Positions 30,132-40,436 of a stretch of 64,000 nt of DNA are shown piece after piece. The number at the start of each line of letters is the position of its first letter. Position 1 is the stretch's first letter. The notes below the pieces were generated by a model, which worked only from the letters and a program-made list of their open reading frames with translations, ran no database searches and had not been told where the DNA came from. Origin of the DNA: DATJHM01 sp963777355 (GTDB taxonomy: Bacteria; Chloroflexota; Ktedonobacteria; Ktedonobacterales; Ktedonobacteraceae); the NCBI GenBank assembly GCA_963777355.1, contig CAVZQK010000020.1, positions 124,001-188,000 of the forward strand. The letters are read 5' to 3'. The position numbers and the translations under genes are program-made.

Positions 30132-32734
30132 ATGAAGCAATTTTGGCGACAAAATCTCTACGAGAGGGTCAGTCAAAGTGAACATTATATCGAAGAATCA
30201 GAACAACTTTTACAGGCAGTCGTGGACAATATCAAAGAAGATACCCTCGCCGATCTGGTGATGCTTTATTCCTATGAAGCAAAACTACAAAAGTTTGATC
30301 TGCGAGCTACTTCTTCGGAGGCCTACCCTTCTCCAACCAGTCATTAAGAAATGATCTTAGCAGGTCAGATAATATCGCGAGATTAATGCTGCTCCAAAAA
30401 GAGCCAGTTTTTGCTGATTATAGCACAACCCTCTACGCAGAATATCTCCAGGGAGATCCAGCTACCCGTCAAGGCAGCTTCGAGGAACGAGAGCAGATCA
30501 AATTGACGGCAGCAGTAACATTGCGTTCCGGACAAGACGTTGTGGGCGTGCTCTTTCTCAATTTCCGCAAGGCTCATCCGTTCGACGCCGCCCAAAAGCT
30601 GTTTATTGCCGCCCTGACCAACTATACAACTATCGCTATTCGCAGTGCGCAATTTATCGGCACATTTATTAAACGCCATGTCCATGAGCACGAGATTCTT
30701 AAACAGATCGATTATGAGGCGAATCAGACACTCGAACTTGACAGTGTTCTTAAAATCATTCTGGAACAGGCAAATAAGCTGTTGCAGGCCGATGAGGCCT
30801 CTATTTTCCTCTACGATAAAGAGACCAAAGTTCTTGAAAATAAGGTGGCTTTGTTCAGCGAGATAAAGCAAGGGCGCTTTATTCCGCTAGAAGATACGAA
30901 GGGCATTACACGTCTGGCATTCAGTAAAAAAGAAGCTATTCTTGTGCCAAACGTCTATGATCCCGACTGGCGCGACCTCTATCTCCCAGCCACAAACCGT
31001 CTGAAATGTATCGCAGAACTGGCCGTCCCTTTAATTGATGGGGATAATGAAGTTGTCGGGGTACTCAATTTTGAGAGCACGCATGAGAATGCATTTAGTA
31101 TTGACGATAAGAAATTTGTGGAGGTATTGGCAGGACATAGCGTTTTAGCGGTTAAACATGCTCAGGATTATGATGTACTAAAACATCTTGCCCGTAAGGA
31201 GGCTGCTCTGCATCAAATTAGTAAAGAGATTATCGGACAATTCGATTCTGGTGTCAGTCTGCGCGTGATCCTTCAGTATGCTCTGGATCTGACGAATGCG
31301 ACAAACGGCTCACTGCATCTCTATAATCCCCAAACCCATAAGCTGGTCATGCAGGTAGAAGAGGGGGCTGATGCGGACAAGAGATTCACTCATCGTAGTC
31401 TCGATCACGGCATCGTTGGACACGTTGCTCGCATCCGAAAACCAGTGAATATCGATATTACCTCTACTACATGGCAGCGCTATATCCCGTTTGCGGACGG
31501 TATACGCGCTGAACTTGCCGTACCCATGATTGCAGGTGAAAAACTGCGCGGCGTCCTCAATGTCGAAAGTCGCAATCATCGCTTTACGAAAAATGATGAG
31601 AAACTTTTGATCGGTCTGACAAATCTGGCTCTCGTGGCCCTGGAACACGCCGAACGCCATCAAAATGCGCTACGTGAGAAAAAACGCTTTGAACTGTTGT
31701 ATAAAGCGGCTCAGGCCCTCGGTAGTCTCGCCGAAATGGAACACATTGCAACAGCATACTCAATCACAGAAGACTATGCCGAAGAGTATGCCCAACAACA
31801 CGTCAGTATCCTGCGTAAGGATGAGTCTCCACCTGCTACTCTCCCAGAAGCAGTCATCCTTCCTATCAGATTTGAAGAGGAGGAACACGAACACCACTAT
31901 GGCTATCTCTTGCTCCCGTCTCACAGCGCCACTCAGGATGATCAGGTCGATGGACCTTTCTTTAGCGGCTTAACGCAACAACTGGCAAGCACGATCTATC
32001 GTATCGAAACGACATATAGCAAGCGCGAGAATGAAGCAAAGGCTCGCCTCTCGTCGCTCACGCTTGAAGTCGTTCATCATAGTGGCAATCGTCTGGGCCT
32101 GGTAAGATCTTATGTAAATGATATCCGCAAAGAACTGAGGCGTCTGAGAATCCCAAACAATCCCCTTATTGAGAAAAAACTGGGCGCAATTACGCAGGCG
32201 GTACACGAAATACTCGGTATGAATAAAGAGGCAATGGAGAGCATACAACCCATAAAACCAGAGACGCTCTCGCCACACGATCTCTTTCAGGACCTTGAAC
32301 AAAGAATTTATAGTATCCTTACTTCTGCCCCCAACACGATTGCCATGCAGAAAGAAGTAAGAGATGAAGGAATATATATTCACGCTATGCGCAAAGCGGC
32401 GGTCAATATTCTCTACAACCTTGTCACGAATGCCATTCATGCCATGCCAGAAGGAGGGACGATCATCCTGCGTATATATAAAAAAGACGGCTTCATTGTC
32501 TTAGAAGTCCAGGATACAGGCATCGGCATCCCTCCCGATCTTCATGAAGCTATCTTCCAATTCGGCTACACTACCAGGGATAGTACCGGCTTTGGCCTCT
32601 GGAATGCACGCTGGGAGGCACGCATCAATCATGGCGATCTGCAAATCGTAGCAAGCACTCCAGGTGAGGGCGCAACGTTTCGTTTGCTTCTCCCCAATGC
32701 CGAGAAAAAGACAGGGAGAACCAGCCATGCATAA
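30132..32734 (+). CDS. multi-GAF sensor histidine kinase, one frame break
   Basis: About 867 residues starting at ATG 30132. The first 60 residues are followed by a frame break near 30300, resuming as SASYFFGGLPFSNQ. Three GAF domains follow: one ending near DVVGVLFLNFRKAHPF, the second built on QTLELDSVLKIILEQANKLL to ELAVPLIDG, the third on LRVILQYALDLTNATNG to RGVLNVESRNHRF. The dimerisation helix has VVHHSGNRLG with the candidate phosphoacceptor His. The HATPase domain has NLVTNAIHAMPEGG (N box), DTGIGIP (G1) and GFGLWNARW (G2). No membrane segment, so a cytoplasmic sensor of a small ligand or redox signal. The stop overlaps the next gene by 8 bp. Confidence 0.88.
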
Positions 32735-34358
32735 AATTATAAAACGGGGCCGCATTCTTCTGGTTGACGACGACCAGCAGTGGCGCGAAGAGCTATCCGA
32801 GACACTACACCAGGCTGGCTATTATGTAGAGACAGCCGCTACCACAAAAGAAGCCCTGCAAAAATTTAAGGATACGAATTTCCATCTTATCATCCTGGAT
32901 CTGCGTATGGAGGCAAACAATCAGGAGAATAAAGATGGTATTCAGCTTCTTTATGAATTGAGAAAGCTTGAGGCAGGAAAAGAGACCAAAGTTATTATGC
33001 TCTCTGCCTATAATAACTTGCCCGATATGCGCACAGCCTTCAGAGAAGAAGTGGTGGATGTGCTCAATAAACAGGAGTTCGACAATGATGTTTTTGTCCA
33101 GGAGATAGTAGAGATATTCGTCAAAAAAGTCAAGATAAATCTAAATCTACAAATTGCCTGGCAACAGAATGTAGATTCGGCCAAATTGGTGCTCGGCCTG
33201 GAGATTGGTACGGAGCGTATCGAGAAAAATAATCCTCAACACGATGCTCTTACATTAGAGTTAGAAGATCTGTTTTGCCGCATCTTTTATGACGCTAGCA
33301 GTATTTTGAATCGCCCCCTTACCTCTGGCAATAGCGGCACGCGTGTTATCTCTGCCCACCCTGTCTATCAGGAAGGTGGCGGCGCGAGACCAGTGGTCGT
33401 TAAATTTGGCGATGTACAAAAAATTGAGGCTGAATATACAAAATTTAAGAAATATGCCGCACCATATATCGGCGGTGGCGCAGTACAACAACGTTGGCCG
33501 TCAGATATACCTTACATCTGGGCGGCGGTATCAGCTACTCGCTTCTGGGGGGCGCGGATGATCGCCTCAAAAGCTTTGGCGGAGCTTGTTTACCAGCATG
33601 CGACTATCAGCCAGATTAAAGAGATAATTGTACAGTGGCCTCTTTATCAAAACCTGTGGTGCCTGGTATAGTATCCGGGGAACCAGCATACCTTTGATCT
33701 ACGCAAGACCTATCAAGAGAGCTTAAACTTTACCTGGGAAAAACTTTATACGGCTCTTGCAGGATCGCTGAAATCTGTGCAGGTTCAGGAGAAACTGACA
33801 TTCGACGCACTCAACAGTGCCCACAAATTTATTAATCCGATCACGGCAACCGCTGGTCATAGCGCGTTCTACACCACATATACCTGCATCACACACGGCG
33901 ATTTTAATCAGAACAATATCTTCGTGGATAGCAGTGGACATAGCTGGTTGATTGATTTTCAAAGCACCGGACCCGGCCATATTCTGCGTGACTTTGTGGC
34001 TCTTGATACTGAGATACGCTGCAAACTGTTACGACCAGAGGATGCAACTCTCGCAGAACGCCTGGCCTTTGAGGAAATATTATGCAGTATTGACGAGTTT
34101 CAACAGCTCGATCAACTGCTCAATCCCTTCTTGACGCAGAATCCTTTGCTCGCGAAAGCCTTTGAGAGTGTCGTCCATTTACGCAAACTGGCTTATGATC
34201 TTATCCCATACAATCAGAACGATATGCCAGAATACTACGCCGCCTTGCTTTATCAAGCACTGAATACCTCGCGTTTCCGGACGCTACCAACCAGACAATG
34301 CGAACACGCATTATTGAGTGCCTGTCTGCTTGTAGATAAATTAGGCATGGGTACATAA
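32727..34358 (+). CDS. receiver domain fused to kinase-fold (phosphotransferase/TCAD9-like) domain, frame-broken
   Basis: Starts at ATG 32727, 8 bp inside the histidine kinase gene. Residues 8-135 are a REC domain: ILLVDDDQQW, LIILDLRME with the phosphoacceptor Asp, and VIMLSAY. The rest resembles an aminoglycoside/choline-kinase-like fold. It has a glycine-rich PLTSGNSGTRVISAHPV, a VVVKFG lysine strand, the catalytic loop THGDFNQNNIFVD and a DFG-like WLIDFQSTG. This matches what has been described as ternary-complex-associated domain 9. The region 33500-33680 holds several compensating indels: LHLGGGISYSLLGGADD appears only in another frame, and TAG 33669 interrupts the main frame. I infer a phosphorelay output that acts as a phosphotransferase or pseudokinase. 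Confidence 0.75.
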
Positions 34359-34481
34359 GCAAGAGTTATTCCCGATCCGAAATAAGCTTTATTATCACAT
34401 GGTGGTAAGATATGTCGTCCTCAGGAGGACACATATATACAGGTCTTTTTAGCACGCAACCGCGTAACAAGGAGAAAATCA

Positions 34482-34685
34482 ATGCCTATCCTCCCACCAA
34501 CTCATCCAACCCCTCTATCTCCGCTTCTTCTGTAGAAGAATTTCCTGACAACCTTTGACACCTATATTCTCGTACTTGCAAAAAAGAGCCTGTCTACCAT
34601 CCGCAATCCCGGCTATTCGGCTACTCACTCGCTAGATATTGATGACCTTGCCCAGCGGGTGCGGACCTCAAGATACACTACGGCT
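34482..34685 (+). pseudogene. fragment resembling integrase N-terminal core-binding domain
   Basis: ATG 34482 has AAGGAG 7 bp upstream. After a stop or frame break near 34530 the reading resumes as FLTTFDTYILVLAKKSLSTI, the pattern of the SAM-like N-terminal domain of tyrosine recombinases (long helix then KS.ST.RNY). The catalytic domain is missing and the remaining 30 residues are unrelated. It ends in the tail of the convergent AraC gene. Probably debris from a mobile element. Confidence 0.4.
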
Positions 34686-35533
34686 CTCTAAGCGCACGAT
34701 ATCGTGTAGGCGTAATTCCAAAGGTAGCTTTGAACACGCGGCTGAAATGCGCTTGATCAGCAAAACTAGCCTCTAGAGCGACCTCGACCAGGGATCGGCT
34801 TTGGGCGAGCTGTTGCGGGCAAAGTCGAGACGCCGCATGAGCAAATAACGATAGGGACTGGTCTCCACACATGGCCCGAAACTGCTGGGCCAGCTCGTAG
34901 CGGGAGAGTCACAGTGACCGCCTCTAACTCCGATGAGTGGACAATCCGCGTTTTCTGGGTGTCAAGATACTGGCGTGCTCGTTTGAGGGCAGGCACATCG
35001 AGGTGACGAGGAAGGGGAATCTGCTTGCAACTGGGATCTGCCTCCATCAACCCCTCTGCGAGATGCACAATGAGGCTATCTATCGCCAGCGGTTGGCGGG
35101 TGCCCTGAAAAGCACTGAAGATCGCGGCAGACAATTTCGGATTCCTTACAACAGGCGTGCGTACAAATGGCAACGAGCAGGTACGAGGATACATGCTCTG
35201 GATCGCTTCAAAAATCAAAGCTCGTTCTACATAGAGCTGCCGATATCCGAAGCCCTCTTGCGCGCCTGCATACCCATCATGCACCTCATCAGGATGCAGC
35301 ACCACCACCTGGCCTGGCAAACTGATCTCCGAGGTGCCCCGGTAGTCGAAGCCCAGGACGCCAGCGGTTGGCAGGCAGATCGCATACGTGTCATGGCGGT
35401 GCTTCTGATAGGCATTGCCTTGCAACCAGGCTTCTAAGAATTCTACCCCGTATTCTGTATGTAGTACTATGATCGATCGTGTGTGCACAACGTTCAAGAC
35501 CAATACCGCTGGTTTGCCATACTTTTCATTCAT
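34678..35533 (-). CDS. AraC-family transcriptional regulator, frame-broken
   Basis: About 285 residues. The N-terminal AraC-binding cupin reads YQKHRHDTYAICLP, GQVVVLHPDEVHDG and FGYRQLYVE, and was probably a small-molecule sensor. Beyond residue 195 the frame breaks near 34900 and again near 34815. The helix-turn-helix is readable in shifted frames: SLVEVALEASFADQAHFSRV and FKATFGITPTRYR, the second AraC DNA-binding helix signature. It is divergent from the LysE exporter gene, with 48 bp between the starts, so it likely controls that exporter. The C-terminal end overlaps the integrase fragment by 8 bp. Confidence 0.82.
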
Positions 35534-35581
35534 AACGACTGAACCTCAAGAGTTCTAGATATGAAAAGAGGGATATTCACC

Positions 35582-36211
35582 ATGTTTCTTTCCAATCTCC
35601 TGCTCTTTGCAACCTTTATCGTCTTCCTTGCCTTGACGCCCGGTCCTGATGTGATCTATATCATGACACGCGGTATAGCACAAGGGAGAAGGGCAGCATT
35701 GCTCTCTACTCTGGGGATATGCATCGGATATCTCATCTATACTATGCTTGCGGTGCTTGGATTGTCGGCATTGCTGCAATCATCAACCATTGCCTTTGAC
35801 ATTGTCCGCTACGTAGGAGTGATCTACCTCTTGTATCTGGGCATTCGCATCCTCCTCTCGAAAGCTGGTGGCCCTCTGACTCTGGGTGCGGTCAATCCTG
35901 CTCCTCATGGACGGATTCTGCAACAGGGAATCTTCACGAGCCTGCTCAACCCGAAGGGCATCCTGGTCTTTGCCGCATTACTCCCACAGTTAGTCAACTC
36001 CCATATAGGCAGTGTTCCCTTGCAAATGGCTGCATTTGGCCTGACCTTCACCCTGATCTGTCTCTGCATTTATGGGGGATACGCCTATCTCTCTGGAAGT
36101 TTGGGTGAGAAGCTGGCAACCCAGCCTCGCTTCGCCTCTGTCCTCAAGTATCTCACGGGAAGTGTTCTCATCGGTTTAGGGGCGCGTTTGCTCTTCCTGG
36201 AGCGAAGCTAG
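35582..36211 (+). CDS. LysE/RhtB-family amino acid exporter
   Basis: 209 residues from ATG 35582, chosen over ATG 35561 because AGAGGG lies about 9 bp upstream and family members begin directly with the first helix. Six hydrophobic segments are visible. The family signature FLALTPGPDVIYI sits in helix 1, and FTSLLNPKGILVFAALLPQ in the middle. These transporters export amino acids or their derivatives using the proton gradient. The gene is divergent from the AraC regulator and followed after 37 bp by the MaoC-like gene. Confidence 0.92.
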   Translation: MFLSNLLLFATFIVFLALTPGPDVIYIMTRGIAQGRRAALLSTLGICIGYLIYTMLAVLGLSALLQSSTIAFDIVRYVGVIYLLYLGIRILLSKAGGPLTLGAVNPAPHGRILQQGIFTSLLNPKGILVFAALLPQLVNSHIGSVPLQMAAFGLTFTLICLCIYGGYAYLSGSLGEKLATQPRFASVLKYLTGSVLIGLGARLLFLERS

Positions 36212-36248
36212 AGAGCCACACGCCTGAGAGAAAGGAAGATGAACGCCT

Positions 36249-36701
36249 ATGATGTCTACGCCGTCTCCAGAATTTCCAGACCTTCGGATTTGCGTTGGAG
36301 AACGCATGACCAGTCAGGTGATCCTCTCACGTGAAGAGATTGCAAGCTTTGCACGACTTTCTGGCGACCTCAATCCTTTACACTACGACGAAGCCTATGC
36401 GCAGCAAACTCGCTTTGGGGGAGTGATTGTCTGTGGCCCACAGCTCGTCTCACTAATGATGGGGCTCACAGCTACCTACTTTAGCCGGAAGACAGCCATG
36501 CTTGGGTTGGAATTCACTTTTCATTTTCAGAAGGCTGTCAAAGCTGATGAAATGGTCACGCTGGAATGGGAAGTAGTGCATATCGAACCCAAAGCGAGCT
36601 TGCAAGGGGTGATTGCCAGTCTGGATGGGAAAGCGACCAACAATCAAGGGCAAACGGCGTTGATAGGCAAGGGGAAGGTTCTTGTGACAGCAAAACTTTA
36701 A
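36249..36701 (+). CDS. MaoC-like (R)-hydratase / hotdog-fold protein
   Basis: 150 residues. The hydratase-2 signature is present: FARLSGDLNPLHYDEAYAQQ, with Asp and His as the candidate catalytic dyad, and then FGGVIVCGPQLVSLMMG, a hotdog core. Such enzymes hydrate trans-2-enoyl-CoA or act as acyl dehydratases. Here the gene stands with an exporter, not in a fatty-acid operon, so the substrate is open. A start at ATG 36249 or 36252 has AAGGAAG upstream. It ends 96 bp before the first CRISPR repeat. Confidence 0.85.
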   Translation: MMSTPSPEFPDLRICVGERMTSQVILSREEIASFARLSGDLNPLHYDEAYAQQTRFGGVIVCGPQLVSLMMGLTATYFSRKTAMLGLEFTFHFQKAVKADEMVTLEWEVVHIEPKASLQGVIASLDGKATNNQGQTALIGKGKVLVTAKL

Positions 36702-36797
36702 GAACACCTGTAGCTCCTGCGTCCTCTTTGGATGCCATGCCGATTTTTGTAAGGACCTTGCACAAAACTCGGCATGGCAGGCTTTTCCCCTCTTTTA

Positions 36798-38151
36798 ATT
36801 CCAATTGCTCACACGCAATTTCTTCTTTTCCTACAAGAAGAGGAGAGCTATAAGCTATGGCATCCGTTCCAATTGCTCACACGCAATTTCTTCTTTTCCT
36901 ACCTCATAGGATTCCTCTACAGACCATCGTGTCCAGAGTTTCAATTGCTCACACGCAATTTCTTCTTTTCCTACTCTAACGAAGGAAGGCAGGATGGACC
37001 CCATAGTGAGTTTCAATTGCTCACACGCAATTTCTTCTTTTCCTACACGCTCGGCGGGGATAGCGGTGGGGAAGCGGCAAGGTTTCAATTGCTCACACGC
37101 AATTTCTTCTTTTCCTACTCTACGAGACGGTGGCGATCTATGATCCCAAGTTGCCCGTTTCAATTGCTCACACGCAATTTCTTCTTTTCCTACTCATCGA
37201 GGCTGGCTTTGATCTCGATGCCTATTCCCATGTTTCAATTGCTCACACGCAATTTCTTCTTTTCCTACCATTCGTGGCTACAAGCTCGGTGAGATTGCCG
37301 AGCGGCTGTTTCAATTGCTCACACGCAATTTCTTCTTTTCCTACCCAATCATTGCCGTAATGACACGTTCCATATCCGCGCGTTTCAATTGCTCACACGC
37401 AATTTCTTCTTTTCCTACCGATCCACAGTTATCTGACTATGAACTTAGTTGCCGTTTCAATTGCTCACACGCAATTTCTTCTTTTCCTACGCGAAGAGAA
37501 AGCTAGCCTTTAGTGTTGTGGTGGAATGTTTCAATTGCTCACACGCAATTTCTTCTTTTCCTACTTTTCCGGGCAGAGGATATTACTGTCGGGTTTGGGA
37601 AGTTTCAATTGCTCACACGCAATTCCTTCTTTTCCTACTATAGAATGACATGGTACGGAGCCCCTGACTATGAGGTTTCAATTGCTCACACGCAATTCCT
37701 TCTTTTCCTACTCAGAGTGGTTGTCCGAACCTATGGATCATAGTAGTTTCAATTGCTCACACGCAATTCCTTCTTTTCCTACATGTGGTTTAACGGCTTT
37801 CTCAGTGTTTGAACCAGGAGAGTTTCAATTGCTCACACGCAATTCCTTCTTTTCCTACGTCCTCGTGGGTGGGTGGTGGTGGCGTCCCTTGCTGGTTTCA
37901 ATTGCTCACACGCAATTCCTTCTTTTCCTACCGTGTCGATAGACAGTGGTGCCATTGTCAGCGATGGGTTTCAATTGCTCACACGCAATTCCTTCTTTTC
38001 CTACCGGGGCACTTGACTTGACCAGATGAAACAGAAAGGTTTCAATTGCTCACACGCAATTCCTTCTTTTCCTACGAGAACGCGAGGAGCATTATGCAGT
38101 TATCCGAATGGACAGTTTCAATTGCTCACACGCAATTCCTTCTTTTCCTAC
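36798..38151 (-). CRISPR. CRISPR array, 19 repeats, 18 spacers, no cas genes in window
   Basis: Repeats are 37 bp, beginning GTTTCAATTG and ending CTTTTCCTAC on the plus strand, with an internal AATTGC/GCAATT palindrome. Spacers are 31-39 bp, all different. The reverse complement ends in ATTGAAAC, the usual 5' handle of type I and III crRNAs, so the minus strand is probably transcribed. The two lowest-coordinate repeats (36798 and 36866) carry 5' substitutions, as expected at the old trailer end. Repeats 1-11 (to 37564) read CAATTTCTTC, and repeats 12-19 (37602-38151) read CAATTCCTTC. The flanks are a MaoC-like gene and a CPBP protease, so Cas proteins must be supplied in trans. Confidence 0.98.
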
Positions 38152-38345
38152 CCTTCGCGTAAAAAGCCTGCCTCTCAGGCCGTTTTAGAGGGCTATTTGC
38201 GAGAGGGTCCTCTATGAAGCTAGTATAACACATTTTTTCGCCAACAAAAAGACCCTTTCTTCCACATCTGAGCTCAAGATATCCCGCGAGAGGCTGAGCT
38301 CAGCACCTGCACAGCTACGCCTCTCGCTCTCTCCACATATTTACC
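38152..38345 (-). promoter_or_regulatory. CRISPR leader with candidate promoter
   Basis: The flank at the conserved-repeat end acts as the leader if transcription runs on the minus strand. A candidate promoter on that strand is TTTTTG (38245-38250), 17 bp, TATACT (38222-38227), about 70 bp before the first repeat. The -10 box is good and the -35 is weak. Short inverted repeats (GCCTG/CAGGC at 38166-38180) lie between promoter and array. Confidence 0.55.
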
Positions 38346-39023
38346 TCACTTCACCAGAAAATGTTGCAGCAAGGCAAGCCCATTGATGCTTATATGTAAT
38401 ACGAGCGTGGAGGCAATCGATTGTTGCCGCAGACGGATATAGGCGAAGACGATCCCTGTCCACAGAAAGGGGAGAAACGCGAACGGGTCTGCATGTGTCG
38501 CACTCCACAATACGCTGGAACCGATGATGAACACCCAGGGATTCAACCTCAGACTTCCGAGGTAACCGCGGAAGAAGGTCTCTTCCCCAAGTGGCGCTAC
38601 TACAAGGACCAGCAGCATAAATGGCACAACATCCCGCGCCGATTGCGAGAATCCGAAGTCGGGCAAGACTCCAAACAGCCAGTATGTGATTACATTGTAC
38701 ACCCATTGGATCGGGAGAATCGCCAGAAGAGCCAGAAGCACGGTGAGCCCTACCTCTCGCAAGCCGACCCACCTCCCACCAATTGTCTGCCATGCCTCTC
38801 CTAATGTAAGGCCCGATAAGTAGACTGCCATCAGTGGACAGACGACGAACAACAATCCGGTGAGGATGTGGAGGCTGACCCAGCCCGCAGGCGGCACGAT
38901 GGTCTCCGGTACAAAAAATGCGATGACTGTCAGGAGGGTCTGATACAATAATGGAACGCCTGCCCCGATGAGGATGAGTGTGCGCTTCTGCGTGGGCTGC
39001 TTCTGGATACTGGTATCCACCAT
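38346..39023 (-). CDS. CPBP-family intramembrane metalloprotease
   Basis: 225 residues from ATG 39023, preferred over 39062 because AAAGGA lies about 10 bp upstream. Six to seven hydrophobic segments. The Abi/CPBP motifs are clear: EETFFRGYLG (motif 1, EExxxR) and SVLWSATHADPFAF (motif 2, with the metal-ligand His), then a final LVLHISINGLAL with His and Asn (motif 4). Members process prenylated or bacteriocin-related proteins or provide immunity, but most are uncharacterised. Immediately next to the CRISPR leader by position only. Confidence 0.9.
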   Translation of the reverse strand: MVDTSIQKQPTQKRTLILIGAGVPLLYQTLLTVIAFFVPETIVPPAGWVSLHILTGLLFVVCPLMAVYLSGLTLGEAWQTIGGRWVGLREVGLTVLLALLAILPIQWVYNVITYWLFGVLPDFGFSQSARDVVPFMLLVLVVAPLGEETFFRGYLGSLRLNPWVFIIGSSVLWSATHADPFAFLPFLWTGIVFAYIRLRQQSIASTLVLHISINGLALLQHFLVK

Positions 39024-39252
39024 AGGATCATGTTCCTTTTTGTGAGAAGTCTCTCGCCACATATTCTCGGCATAATTGCCTGGTACATGTTCGTGAGGAC
39101 AATCTACCAGAGCATCAAGCCAGGAGAGTAGCGTACAATGGTAGAGCTCCTTTTGTTAAAGTGTACCAGATGCAGTAGGCGACTGGAGAGGCGTTCCACA
39201 CCACTTCCATAAGGAAGACGTCCTAAAGTTTTTGGACGCAAGCACATCATTC

Positions 39253-40410
39253 TTACGATTTACTACGATGGCTCTCTTCCTGGTTGGTATACTGGGCCAT
39301 CAGATCCAGCATGCCTTGAGGTGCATCAGGCCGGAAGCTGCTGATGAGATTGCTATTGGCTTCAGCGGCAGCGGCCTCGCTCCGAGGAAATGCGGCTACT
39401 TCATAAGATACAAATGCTGCTTCCATATCGTTCGGGTGAGCAAGAATAGCTTCTGCCAACTCCGCACCATCCAGCATCGCGAGATTGGCACCCTCGCCAG
39501 CGAATGGGGACATCAGATGAGCGGCATCTCCAAGCAGCGTTACCCCTGGGATGCGTTCCCAGCGGTGCCCAACAGGTAGCGCGTAGAGGAGGCGAGGAAT
39601 AAGCTCTGTATCACTTTCAGCAATCAAGCCACGTAACAGCTTATCCCAGCCAGGAAAGTAGTTGAGTAGCTGCCGTTTGGCTGCCTCAATATCATGAAAG
39701 TCAATTCCACTGGAAGTCGCCCAACTTTCGGGCACTTTGAGCCCAATATAGACGGTGATCCGTCCATCTCCATCCCGGTGCGTAATCAGACCTTTTTCCT
39801 CGGATAGCGCAAACATCGAGCCACGACCAACCAGGGCGGCAATCTCTGGATGACGCGTATCTACTGCCAGCAGACGCGTTTCAACAAATGAGATCCCTGA
39901 GTAGGCTGGCTGCGCCTCCGAAAGCAACGGCCTGACTCTTGACCAGGCCCCATCTGCGCCAACCAACAACGCTGTTGTGAACGTCTCTCCATTCGCCAGT
40001 ACTACTTCATATCTTCCCTCTTCTCGCTTGACGACACTGCTCACTTTGCTTCCCCAATGAATGCTGGTGGCAGGTAGTGACTGCAACAAGAGCGCACGCA
40101 ACGCCCCACGATCAACCTCTGGTCGCGTATTGTCGCCACTATCTTGCAAGCGAATAGTCCCATTCTTGTCTAGAATACGCATCTCATCACCAGCGGGGAT
40201 AACAATTTTCCGAAAGGCCTCAAAGAGTCCAGCCCTCCGTAAGGCAAGCTGACCTGATTCTTCGTGCATATCCAGAATGCTCCCCTGATCACGAATAGAA
40301 GGTGATGTCTCAAGCTCGTAAATCGTGCTGTCAATACCGTGTCTATGCAGCACGCTAGCAAGAGTGAGCCCCCCAAGCCCGGCACCAATAATAGTAATGT
40401 GTTGTTCCAA
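39253..40410 (-). CDS. FAD-dependent monooxygenase (TetX/PHBH-like)
   Basis: 385 residues. The Rossmann motif GAGLGGLTLA is at 9-18, and the ribityl-binding GDAAHLMSPFAGEGAN lies near 289-304. GADGAWSRVRPLL (the DG motif) and the conserved RPEVDRGALRALLL also occur. The arrangement and the RPEVDRxxLR sequence resemble the TetX-type group that hydroxylates tetracyclines or other aromatics; the actual substrate is unknown. It follows the TetR regulator by 26 bp on the same strand, so it is presumably induced by the same ligand. The frame is intact. Confidence 0.9.
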   Translation of the reverse strand: MEQHITIIGAGLGGLTLASVLHRHGIDSTIYELETSPSIRDQGSILDMHEESGQLALRRAGLFEAFRKIVIPAGDEMRILDKNGTIRLQDSGDNTRPEVDRGALRALLLQSLPATSIHWGSKVSSVVKREEGRYEVVLANGETFTTALLVGADGAWSRVRPLLSEAQPAYSGISFVETRLLAVDTRHPEIAALVGRGSMFALSEEKGLITHRDGDGRITVYIGLKVPESWATSSGIDFHDIEAAKRQLLNYFPGWDKLLRGLIAESDTELIPRLLYALPVGHRWERIPGVTLLGDAAHLMSPFAGEGANLAMLDGAELAEAILAHPNDMEAAFVSYEVAAFPRSEAAAAEANSNLISSFRPDAPQGMLDLMAQYTNQEESHRSKS

Positions 40411-40436
40411 AAAAGTATTTCCTTTCTGTAGTGAGG

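Noticed and set aside
36774..38217. Several open frames across the CRISPR region encoding repeated QLLTRNFFFSY-like peptides
   Set aside because: These are translations of the 37-bp repeats. Spacer lengths vary and the frame changes between units, so they are not a repeat protein.
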